Notes under the pieces: model-generated
Told to the model about the DNA's origin: nothing
Seen by the model: the letters and a program-made list of their open reading frames with translations, nothing else
The model's database searches: none
Shown: piece after piece, positions 36,211 to 46,682 of the stretch
Layout of the letters: every line of letters begins with the position of its first letter
Position numbering within the stretch: the stretch's first letter is position 1
Assembly (NCBI GenBank): GCA_947462335.1
Contig: OX381704.1
Span: 122,932,004 to 122,996,003, forward strand
Direction: 5' to 3'
From: Harmothoe impar
Lineage: Eukaryota; Annelida; Polychaeta; Phyllodocida; Polynoidae
DNA: 64,000 bases
Program-made: the position numbers and the translations under genes

Positions 36211-37445
36211 GTAGGTAGGTATAGTGGACTCCTGCTGCCTCCTACCCCCTACAGTGTACTGCCTCTGTGGTGTCTATTGTACATGGGTAGGCCTACTATA
36301 TGTAAGCGGTAGGTATAGTGGACTCCTGATGCCTCCTACCCCCTACAGTGTACTGCCTCTGTGGTGTCTATTGTACATGGGTAGGCCTACTATATGTAAG
36401 CGGTAGGTATAGTGGACTCCTGATACCTCCTACCCCCTACAGTGTACTGCCTCTGTGGTGTGTGACCACTAGCTGTCTAGTGTACATGGGTAGGCCTACT
36501 ATATGTAAGCTGTAGGTATAGTGGACTCCTGATACCTCCTACCCCCTACACTGTACTGCCTCTGTGGTGTGTGACCACTAGCTGTCTAGTGTACATGGGT
36601 AGGCCTACTATATGTAAGCTGTAGGTATAGTGGACTCCTGATACCTCCTACCCCCTACACTGTACTGCCTCCGTGGTGTCTATTGTACATGGGTAGGCCT
36701 ACTATATGTAAGCGGTAGGTATAGTGGACTCCTGATACCTCCTACCCCCTACACTGTACTGCCTCCGTGGTGTCTATTGTACATGGGTAGGCCTACTATA
36801 TGTAAGCGGTAGGTATAGTGGACTCCTGATGCCTCCTACCCCCTACACTGTACTGCCTCCGTGGTGTCTAGTGTACATGGGTAGGCCTACTATATGTAAG
36901 CTGTAGGTATAGTGGACTCCTGATGCCTCCTACCCCCTACACTGTACTGCCTCCGTGGTGTCTAGTGTACATGGGTAGGCCTACTATATGTAAGCGGTAG
37001 GTATAGTGGACTCCTGATGCCTCCTACCCCCTACACTGTACTGCCTCCGTGGTGTGTGATTGTACATGGGTAGGCCTACTATATGTAAGCTGTAGGTATA
37101 GTGGACTCCTGATGCCTCCTACCCTACACTGTACTGCCTCCGTGGTGTGTGATTGTACATGGGTAGGCCTACTATATGTAAGCTGTAGGTATAGTGGACT
37201 CCTGATACCTCCTACCCCCTACAGTGTACTGCCTCCGTGGTGTGTGATTGTACATGGGTAGGCCTACTATATGTAAGCTGTAGGTATAGTGGACTCCTGA
37301 TGCCTCCTACCCCCTACACCGTACTGCCTCCGTGGTGTGTGACCACTAGGTGTCTAGTGTACATGGGTAGGCCTACTATATGTAAGCGGTAGGTATAGTG
37401 GACTCCTGATGCCTCCTACCCCCTACAGTGTACTGCCTCCGTGGT
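36211..37445 (+). repeat. Satellite c, unit 4
   Basis: About 12 units. Several adjacent units keep reading frame by chance (36224-36406, 37049-37261); this is not taken as coding. Confidence 0.94.
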
Positions 37446-37965
37446 GCATGTGTAGGCAGGATGTTATGTGCTGCAGGTAGCGACCACTGTCTATGTACAT
37501 GGGTACTGTAAGTGAGGTGTAGGTGCAGTGCTCTTGGTCCCTGACACCTCCATGATGTGTATAATGTGTCCTATTCCTCCTCCCGTTCAGTCCTTAAAGG
37601 GGCATTCTCACCACTCACACTTACCACATAGCAGACTAGAACAGTACTAGAATTCCTCCTCCCGTTCAGTCCTTAACCACTAACGTTAGGGTGACTCCTC
37701 CCACCTAGTACTAGAGTTAGACCCCCTGCAGCCTATTATGTGGGACACAAGGAGTAGACAACGCCCTATAGTGGGGACCTGTATCCAACCCTCTACATGG
37801 TAGCTGTGGTAGATTGTAGAGTCTCCCTTCTAGAAGTGTACAGCTTAATCCTATAGTAGGGACCTATCTGGTTCTGACATGGTAGCTGTGGTGGTGGACT
37901 GTGGAGTATTCCATCTAGAAGTGTACAGCGTCCTATAGTTGGGATGTTTCTGGTACCAACCCTAT
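37446..37965 (+). repeat. Linker d and outer left arm, unit 4
   Basis: Has a deletion of about 41 bp at GGGACACAAGGAG (near 37741-37752) relative to the other units, which read GGGACACTCCGTC up to CTGTCACAAGGAG. The deletion ends lie in short matching words (CACA). Confidence 0.86.
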
Positions 37966-38357
37966 ATGTGGTAGTAGTGCAGTCCTCCCTCTAGATGTTA
38001 ACAGTGTTATGTAGAGTGGCCCTTTCTAGTGTCAGGCCTCTATGTGGTAGTAGTGTAAAGTCCTCCCTCTAGATGTTAACAGTGTTATGTAGAGTGGCCC
38101 TTTCTGGTGTCAGGCCTCTATGTGGTAGTAGTGTAAAGTCCTCCCTCTAGATGTTAACAGTGTTCTGTAGAGTGGCCCTTTCTAGTGTCAGGCCTCTATG
38201 TGGTAGTAGTGTAGAGTCCTCCCTCTAGATGTTAACAGTGTTATGTAGAGTGGCCCTTTCTAGTGTCAGGCCTCTATGTGGTAGTAGTGTAGAGTCCTCC
38301 CTCTAGATGTTAACAGTGTTATGTAGAGTGGCCCTTTCTAGTGTCAGGCCTCTATGT
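37966..38357 (+). repeat. 78-bp satellite e, unit 4 (five copies)
   Basis: Five units; the first is the 74-bp form with GTGCAGTCC. Confidence 0.93.
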
Positions 38358-38628
38358 GGTTGCTGTGGTGTGAACCACCCTGGGTGTTGTCGGTATGAAC
38401 ACCACTGCTGCCCTGTAACCAGGCTGGTGTGTCATGGGTGCATCCTGCACTCTATGTTACATTAACTAGGTCTGTTTAAGTGAAATAAGTACAAGAAGAA
38501 CCAGCCATGAATGTGGGACAGTGTGTGTGTGGTTGGAGGCCAGTCAGTCCTGGGGCTCAGCATGGGGCTATTGTATTCAGAAGGGGGGGGGGAGGCGTGT
38601 TCAGAGGCCACTGTACTCTCTAAAGATC
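38358..38628 (+). repeat. Inner left arm f, unit 4
   Basis: GTTGCTGTGGTGTG subtype shared with units 2 and 5; ends with the inverted g-unit hairpin. Confidence 0.85.
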
Positions 38629-39957
38629 TCCCCCCAGTGCCACTAGTACCCCCTGAACATCCCCCCCCCCTGTGCCACTAGTACCCTCTGAACACCCCCC
38701 CCCCATGCCACTAGTACCCTCTGAACATCCCCCCCCAGTGCCACTAGTACCCTCTGAACATCCCCCCCATTGCCACTAGTACCCTCTGAACATCCCCCCC
38801 CCCTCCATGCCACTAGTACCCTCTGAACATCCCCCCCCCCCCCCAGTGCCACTAGTACCCTCTGAACATCCCCCCCATTGCCACTAGTACCCTCTGAACA
38901 TCCCCCCGTGCCACTAGTACCCTCTGAACATCCCCCCCCAGTGCCACTAGTACCCTCTGAACATCCCCCCCCATTGCCACTAGTACCCTCTGAACATCCC
39001 CCCATTGCCACTAGTACCCTCTGAACATCCCCCCCCCCAGTGCCACTAGTACCCTCTGAACATCCCCCCGTGCCACTAGTACCCTCTGAACATCCCCCCA
39101 TGCCACTAGTACCCTCTGAACATCCCCCCCCCCCCCAGTGCCACTAGTACCCCCTGAACATCCCCCCCCCCTGTGCCACTAGTACCCTCTGAACACCCCC
39201 CCCCCCCATGCCACTAGTACCCTCTGAACATCCCCCCCCAGTGCCACTAGTACCCTCTGAACATCCCCCCCATTGCCACTAGTACCCTCTGAACATCCCC
39301 CCCCCCTCCATGCCACTAGTACCCTCTGAACATCCCCCCCCCCCCCAGTGCCACTAGTACCCTCTGAACATCCCCCCCATTGCCACTAGTACCCTCTGAA
39401 CATCCCCCCGTGCCACTAGTACCCTCTGAACATCCCCCCCCAGTGCCACTAGTACCCTCTGAACATCCCCCCCCATTGCCACTAGTACCCTCTGAACATC
39501 CCCCCATTGCCACTAGTACCCTCTGAACATCCCCCCCCCCCCCAGTGCCACTAGTACCCTCTGAACATCCCCCCGTGCCACTAGTACCCTCTGAACATCC
39601 CCCCATGCCACTAGTACCCTCTGAACATCCCCCCCCCCCCCCCAGTGCCACTAGTACCCCCTGAACATCCCCCCCTCCATGCCACTGGTACCCCCTGAAC
39701 ATCCCCCCCCTCAGTGCCACTGGTAGCCTCTGAACATCCCCCCAGTGCCACTAGTACCCTCTGAACATCCCCCCCCCCCCAGTGCCACTAGTACCCTCTG
39801 AACATCCCCCCCATTGCCACTAGTACCCTCTGAACATCCCCCCAGTGCCACTAGTACCCCCTGAACATCCCCCCCCCCGTGCCACTAGTACCCTCTGAAC
39901 ACCCCCCCCTCAGTGCCACTGGTACCCTCTAAACATCCCCCCAGCGCCACTGGTACC
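38629..39957 (+). repeat. 31-bp C-rich satellite g, unit 4
   Basis: About 43 units. A block of about 508 bp is duplicated within the array (about 38641-39135 and 39149-39640): the same order of TGTGCC, CATGCC, ATTGCC, CTCCATGCC and CGTGCC variants recurs, so growth here was by segment and not unit by unit. Confidence 0.95.
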
Positions 39958-40759
39958 AAGGAGTACCCTGTGTTTCCCCTCCCCACCCTCCCCCCACTCC
40001 CTCCATGATACAATAACCTCAAGCTGAGCACTGTGACTGACCTGGCTCCCACCCAGATACACACTGTCCTACATACCTAGATTTGTCTTGTTGTATTTTT
40101 CTCTACTTATACAGACCTAGTTAACAAACTGTGAGGCACAGGATCCATCCATGACACGGTAGACTGGACACACAGCAGCAGCAGTGTTCACAACACCGTG
40201 TATAGAAGCCTCATACTACAAAGGGCCTCACCATAGGAAGCTGTCTACACTGAAAATCCATAGGTTGAAAGGGTTAGTCAGTACAGACTAACCCAGGTTG
40301 GTCATATGAGTGTTAGTCACAATGGCAAAGTTATATTCAAAAATGACCAAGGGGTCAGTCAGTAGTGGCTAACCTAGGTCCATCATTGGTGTGTTGTATT
40401 TGTATACCACTAGTTGGGGCCACCTGTGATGACCACTCAGTGACTCCCCCTGGAACTAAAAAGACTAAGGTGGGTTGATCAGTAGTGACCAACTTGACAA
40501 TAAGAACTAATCTAGGTTGGTCGTATAGGGAGCCAAAAAATGACTAACTAGGTTAGGCACAAGTGACTGAGAGGTTGGGTGTATAGGGAGCCTAGGAATA
40601 TCAGTGTACATCTATAGGGAAGACACCACTACCATGTATAGGATGGTACAAGAAAGGTCCCAACTATACTAGGATTAAGCTGTACACCTCTAGAAGGAAC
40701 ACACCACAGTCTACTACAGCTACCGTGTAGACGCCTAATACTGAAAGGTCCCAACTATA
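39958..40759 (-). repeat. Right arm h, unit 4
   Basis: As in the other units; ends CCCAACTATA, where element B is inserted. Confidence 0.85.
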
Positions 40760-40900
40760 GGGCACTAGCAGGATGCAGTAATTCTACCTTGTGAGACCTT
40801 TAGCTGAAGCTGGTTCCTGTCATGTCCAAAATCGGAGTTTTAGGGGCCATAAACCTTTCACTTATAGCCCTCTATTGTGGGTCCTTAGGTCATCTGTTCA

Positions 40901-40968
40901 GATTGGGGGAGTGGTTAGGACTCTGGCCTACCAATCAATGGGTCATGAGTTCAAATCCATGTCTAGGC
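40901..40968 (+). other. tRNA-like unit 1 of element B
   Basis: GGGGGAGTGGTTAGGACTC resembles a D-arm/A-box, and 35 bp later AGTTCAAATCC is one base from the B-box GGTTCRANNCC. No clean acceptor stem or anticodon stem, so it is a Pol III-promoter-like relic and not a functional tRNA. Confidence 0.5.
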
Positions 40969-41134
40969 TTTTTTTGTTCACACATAATTTTAACATGTAT
41001 TTTTGGTAGGTCAAAAATTGTGATAGTACACAATTCGGTTTTAAAGATCCTTTACACAAGATCAATATTTATAGAGTAATCTAAAATGGTTTTGAATCAG
41101 TTGTATTTGAATATTTCTCATGCCACCTGGTTGC

Positions 41135-41201
41135 ATTGGGGGAGTGGTTAGGACACTGGCCAATCAATCCAGGGGTAATAAGTTCAAATCCATGCCAAGG
41201 C
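41135..41201 (+). other. tRNA-like unit 2 of element B
   Basis: Lies in the loop of the palindrome in the same orientation as unit 1 (ATTGGGGGAGTGGTTAGGAC, then AAGTTCAAATCC). An ACTGG/CCAGG stem is possible at the anticodon-arm position. Confidence 0.45.
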
Positions 41202-41381
41202 AACATAATCTTTTTTTATAGTTGTAAGAAATAGTAACATTATTTACAAAGAAACCCCAATGCAACAATACAAAACCACTTTAGATCTTAGATTTTAGGT
41301 GTTAAGGATCTTTACAACCGAGTTGTATACTATCACAATTGACCTACCAAAATACATCTTAAAATTGTGTGTGAACAAAAT

Positions 41382-41452
41382 AGCCTTGACATGGATTTGA
41401 ACCCATGATGCATGGATTGGTAGGTCAGAGTGCTAACCACTCCCCCAATCTG
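41382..41452 (-). other. tRNA-like unit 3 of element B
   Basis: Minus-strand partner of unit 1; here the B-box GGGTTCAAATCC is a full match and CATGG/CCATG can form the T-stem. Confidence 0.5.
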
Positions 41453-41640
41453 AACAGGTGACCTAAGGACCCACAATAGTGGCCTATACTTGAAAGGTTT
41501 ATGACCCCTAAAACACCCAATTTCGGTCATGACAGGAACCAGCTTCAGCTAATCAGCAGGCTTCTATAGTTAGCAGAGAAAAGGGCACTGGTACCAGACA
41601 AGATGGCGCTGTACAGTGATCATCTAGCTAATGCGGAATA

Positions 41641-42235
41641 AGACACTGTTTACTTGATTTGATTTGAATTTCTTTTATTTATCCTGGCAGGATGCATGGC
41701 CTGGCAGACCGTTTTATACAAATACCAGCATTTTTCCGATATGCGGAAGTTAATAAAGGCAATTAAGCCTGCGATGGTATAATAGGAAAACACACATTTT
41801 GGTGTGTGTTCCTATTTTATATAACTTACCTAATTGGTTACTATCAAAGTTATGAGGTTAGAATTTGTTATTAGGATAATGATCTGTTCTGGATGTGTTT
41901 TGTGTTCAATATTAGAATTGTGTGTTGCTACCTTCGCTCCAAGGAGAATGTGGTTGCTGACTTCATTTCGAGGTTGTCCTACCCAGGTGTAGCCCAGATT
42001 GATCCCCCGTTCTCCCTCTGTTGTAACAGACCGACACCGGCTAGAAGCAGAGTTGGTGCGCCTCCAGGACATGGCACTGGCATCCTCCACGAAACTCACC
42101 AGGAAGTCACAGTGGAAACACTTCTATGAGTTCTGCGCTCGCTACGACCTGTCACCTATACCATGTGACTCAAAAACCTTGTGCCTCTATATCAAGCATA
42201 TGTGCCGGAAGTTCAAATAATCTTCCATCACGCAG
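41641..42235 (+). pseudogene. DIRS-like RH/YR fragment, unit 4
   Basis: As in the other units with private changes (GTGGTTGCTGAC in the ADF region, TGTAACAGACC at the frame overlap). The same KFK-TAA and the same truncation before satellite. Confidence 0.75.
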
Positions 42236-43423
42236 TCACCTACAGCATTGTCATGTCACCTACAGTGTTGTCACGTCACCTACAGCATTGTAACGTCACC
42301 TACAGCGTTGTCACGTCACCTACAGCATTGTCACGTCACCTACAGCATTCTCACGTCACCTACAGCATTGTCACGTCACCTACAGCATTGTCACGTCACC
42401 TACAGCATTGTCATGTCACCTACAGTGTTGTCACGTCACCATCAGTGTTGTCACGTCACCTACAGCATTGTCATGTCACCTACAGTGTTGTCACGTCACC
42501 TACAGCATTGTCACGTCACCTACAGTGTAGTCACGTCACCTACAGCATTGTCACGTCACCTACAGCGTTGTCACGTCACCTACAGCATTGTCACGTCACC
42601 TACAGCATTGTCACATCACCTACAGCATTGTCACGTCACCTACAGCATTGTCACGTCACCTACTGTGTTGTCACGTCACCTACAGCATTGTCACCTCACC
42701 TACAGCGTTGTCACGTCACCTAGAGCATTGTCAGGTCACCTACTGTGTTGTCACGTCACCTACAGCATTGTCACGTCACCTACAGCGTTGTCACGTCACC
42801 TACAGAGTTATCAAGTCGACTAAAGCGTTGTCACGTCACCTACAGTATTGTCATGTCAGCTGCAGTGTTGTCACGTCACCTACAGGGTTGTCACCTCACC
42901 TACAGCAATGTCACATCGACTAAAGCGCGGTCACGTTTTTATATTCTCAAATAGTATATCACAGCTGGAAGAGACCCCTACAGCATTGTCACATCACCTA
43001 CAGCATTGTCATGTCACCTACAGCATTGTCACGTCACCTACAGCATTGTCACGTCACCTACAGCATTGTCACGTCACCTACAGCATTGTCACATCACCTA
43101 CAGCATTGTCACGTCACCTACAGCATTGTCACATCACCTACAGCATTGTCACGTCACCTACAGCATTGTCACATCACCTACAGCATTGTCACGTCACCTA
43201 CAGCATTGTCACGTCACCTACAGCACTGTCACGTCACCTACAGCATTGTCACGTCACCTACAGCATTGTCACGTCACCTACAGCATTGTCACGTCACCTA
43301 CAGCACTGTCACGTCACCTACAGCATTGTCACGTCACCTACAGCATTAACACGTCACCTACAGCATAGCCATGTCACCTACAGCGTTTCCACGTCACCTA
43401 CAGCATTGTCACATCACTTACAG
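42236..43423 (+). repeat. 20-bp satellite array, unit 5
   Basis: About 59 units, island at about 42935-42982. The late GTTTACC/GTTCACC units seen before the right edge in units 1-4 are missing here. Confidence 0.96.
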
Positions 43424-43797
43424 AGGGATTGCGCATTCAAATGTTTTCTCTAAGTTATCTTAAAAGCACATAATCTTAAATGAGCTCCCTGAATTTTAGA
43501 TGTGTGCCCTATAATGATGTGCATTCTGCAAAGCATCATGCAGATCCTACGAGGCTGATAAAAAGTGGCACTCTCACCATTAAAGTGGCATAATCACTCA
43601 CACTTCTAGTACTGTTCTAAACTATTATGTGGTAAGTGAGAATGCCCCTTTAAGGAGGTAGTCTACACGGGAGGGGAGTGAGAGATGTAGTATAACTTAC
43701 TTAGCTCCAGAGCAGGGTTACAGTGTGGTAGGAGTGGGTGCAGCAGGGACGTCAGGTGCAGTGGGGTGTGACCAGCGACTGTCTGTACGTGTGTACT
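43424..43797 (+). repeat. Linker b and lead-in, unit 5
   Basis: Near-identical to unit 4, including GGGACGTCAGG; one private change, ACACGGGAGGGG. Confidence 0.85.
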
Positions 43798-45469
43798 GTA
43801 GGTAGGTATAGTGGACTCCTGCTGCCTCCTACCCCCTACAGTGTACTGCCTCTGTGGTGTCTATTGTACATGGGTAGGCCTACTATATGTAAGCGGTAGG
43901 TATAGTGGACTCCTGATACCTCCTACCCTACACTGTACTGCCTCTGTGGTGTCTATTGTACATGGGTAGGCCTACTATATGTAAGCTGTAGGTATAGTGG
44001 ACTCCTGATACCTCCTACCCCCTACAGTGTACTACCTCCGTGGTGTGTGACCACTAGCTGTCTAGTGTACATGGGTAGGCCTACTATATGTAAGCTGTAG
44101 GTATAGTGGACTCCTGATACCTCCTACCCCCTACACTGTACTGCCTCCGTGGTGTCTAGTGTACATGGGTAGGCCTACTATATGTAAGCTGTAGGTATAG
44201 TGGACTCCTGATACCTCCTACCCCCTACACTGTACTGCCTCTGTGGTGTGTGACCACTAGGTGTCTATTGTACATGGGTAGGCCTACTATATGTAAGCTG
44301 TAGGTATAGTGGACTCCTGATACCTCCTACCCCCTACAGTGTACTGCCTCCGTGGTGTGTGACCACTAGGTGTCTATTGTACATGGGTAGGCCTACTATA
44401 TGTAAGCTGTAGGTATAGTGGACTCCTGATACCTCCTACCCTACACTGTACTGCCTCCGTGGTGTGTGACCACTAGGTGTCTAGTGTACATGGGTAGGCC
44501 TACTATATGTAAGCGGTAGGTATAGTGGACTCCTGATACCTCCTACACCCTACAGTGTACTGCCTCCGTGGTGTCTAGTGTACATGGGTAGGCCTACTAT
44601 ATGTAAGCGGTAGGTATAGTGGACTCCTGATACCTCCTACCCCCTACACTGTACTGCCTCTGTGGTGTGTGACCACTAGGTGTCTAGTGTACATGGGTAG
44701 GCCTACTATATGTAAGCGGTAGGTATAGTGGACTCCTGATACCTCCTACACCCTACAGTGTACTGCCTCCGTGGTGTCTAGTGTACATGGGTAGGCCTAC
44801 TATATGTAAGCTGTAGGTATAGTGGACTCCTGATGCCTCCTACCCCCTACAGTGTACTGCCTCCGTGGTGTGTGATTGTACATGGGTAGGCCTACTATAT
44901 GTAAGCGGTAGGTATAGTGGACTCCTGATACCTCCTACCCCCTACACCGTACTGCCTCCGTGGTGTGTGACCACTAGGTGTGTGATTGTACATGGGTAGG
45001 CCTACTATATGTAAGCGGTAGGTATAGTGGACTCCTGATACTTCCTACCCCCTACAGTGTACTGCCTCCGTGGTGTGTGACCACTAGGTGTCTATTGTAC
45101 ATGGGTAGGCCTACTATATGTAAGCTGTAGGTATAGTGGACTCCTGATGCCTCCTACCCCCTACACTGTACTGCCTCCGTGGTGTGTGATTGTACATGGG
45201 TAGGCCTACTATATGTAAGCGGTAGGTATAGTGGACTCCTGATACCTCCTACCCCCTACACCGTACTGCCTGCGTGGTGTCTATTGTACATGGGTAGGCC
45301 TACTATATGTAAGCGGTAGGTATAGTGGACTCCTGATACCTCCTACCCCCTACACTGTACTGCCTCCGTGGTGTGTGATTGTACATGGGTAGGCCTACTA
45401 TATGTAAGCTGTAGGTATAGTGGACTCCTGATGCCTCCTACCCCCTACACTGTACTGCCTCCGTGGTGC
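43798..45469 (+). repeat. Satellite c, unit 5
   Basis: About 16 units, the longest c array. One unit near 44960 carries a partial duplication (CACTAGGTGTGTGATTG), a hybrid of two length classes that records an unequal exchange. Confidence 0.94.
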
Positions 45470-46030
45470 ATGTGTAGTCAGGATGTTATGTGCTGCAGGT
45501 AGCGACCACTGTCTATGTACATGGGTACTGTAAGTGAGGTGTAGGTGGAGTGCTCCTGGTCCCTGACACCTCCATGATGTGTATAATGTGTCCTATTCCT
45601 CCTCCCGTTCAGTCCTTAAAGGGGCATTCTCACCACTCACACTTACCACATAGCAGACTAGAACAGTACTAGAATTCCTCCTCCTGTTCAGTCCTTAACC
45701 ACTAAAGTTCGGGTGACTCCTCCCACCTAGTACTAGAGGTAGACCCCCTGCAGCCTATTCTGTGGGACACTCCGTCTCTCATTCTCTACACTGTGCAGAC
45801 CTCCGTGTCACAAGGAGTAGACAACGCCCTATAGTGGGAACCTGTATCCAACCCTCTACATGGTAGCTGTGGTAGATTGTAGAGTCTCCCTTCTAGAAGT
45901 GTACAGCTTAATCCTATAGTAGGGACCTATCTGGTTCTGACATGGTAGCTGTGGTGGTGGACTGTGGAGTATTCCATCTAGAAGTGTACAGCGTCCTATA
46001 GTTGGGATGTTTCTGGTACCAACCCTATAT
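45470..46030 (+). repeat. Linker d and outer left arm, unit 5
   Basis: Complete form without the unit-4 deletion. Inverted counterpart of 50800-50932. Confidence 0.86.
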
Positions 46031-46415
46031 GTGGTAGTAGTGTGAAGTCCTCCCCCTAGATTGTAACAGTGTTATGTAGAGTGGCCCTTTCTGGTACCAA
46101 CCCTATATGTGGTGTAGTCCTCCCCCTAGATGTTAACAGTGTTATGTAGAGTGGCCCTTTCTGGTGTCAGGCCTCTATGTGGTAGTAGTGTAAAGTCCTC
46201 CCTCTAGATGTTAACAGTGTTATGTAGAGTGACCCTTTCTAGTGTCAGGCCTCTATGTGGTAGTAGTGTAAAGTCCTCCCTCTAGATGTTAACAGTGTTC
46301 TGTAGAGTGGCCCTTTCTAGTGTCAGGCCTCTATGTGGTAGTAGTGTAGAGTCCTCCCTCTAGATGTTAACAGTGTTATGTAGAGTGGCCCTTTCTAGTG
46401 TCAGGCCTCTATGTG
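46031..46415 (+). repeat. 78-bp satellite e, unit 5 (five copies)
   Basis: The first two units are degenerate (CTAGATTGTAACAG; GGTACCAACCCTATATGTGG), closer to the single-copy arm sequence, so this edge shows the boundary where the amplification began. Confidence 0.92.
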
Positions 46416-46682
46416 GTTGCTGTGGTGTGAACCACCCTGGGTGTTGTCGGTATGAACACCACTGCTGCCCTGTAACCAGGCTGGTGTGTCATGGGTGCAT
46501 CCTGCACTCTATGTTACATTAACTAGGTCTGTTTAAGTGAAATAAGTACAAGAAGAACCAGCCATGAATGTGGGACAGTGTGTGTGTGGTTGGAGGCCAG
46601 TCAGTCCTGGGGCTCAGCATGGGGCTATTGTATTCAGAAGGGGGGGGGGGGTGTTCAGAGGCCACTGTACTCTCTAAAGATC
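46416..46682 (+). repeat. Inner left arm f, unit 5
   Basis: Short form of the edge hairpin: a G run directly followed by TGTTCAGAGGCCACTG, lacking AGGCG. Confidence 0.85.

Larger units (their letters stand above)
40760..41637. mobile_element. Foldback element B with three tRNA-like copies
   Basis: The insertion is shown by the uninterrupted h/i border in units 1, 2, 3 and 5. ATA is duplicated at 40757-40759 and 41638-41640. Termini are left GGGCACTAGCAGGATG and right CATCTAGCTAATGCGGA, the same right end as element A. Almost the whole element is one palindrome: about 40803-41058 pairs with 41307-41551, and the inner part continues around 41080 and 41270. tRNA-like units lie at 40901-40968 (+), 41135-41201 (+) and 41382-41452 (-). 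The stretch near 41500-41555 (CCCCTAAAAC to AGCTTCAGCTA) matches 24433-24480 of element A. No transposase is present. Confidence 0.88.

Noticed and set aside
36224..37261. Short coding exons in satellite c (CGVYCTWVGLLYVS-like)
   Set aside because: In-frame only where neighbouring units have lengths divisible by three; no conservation of frame between units.
40901..41452. Functional tRNA genes
   Set aside because: A- and B-box-like words are present, but no complete cloverleaf, acceptor stem or consistent anticodon stem; all lie in foldback element arms.
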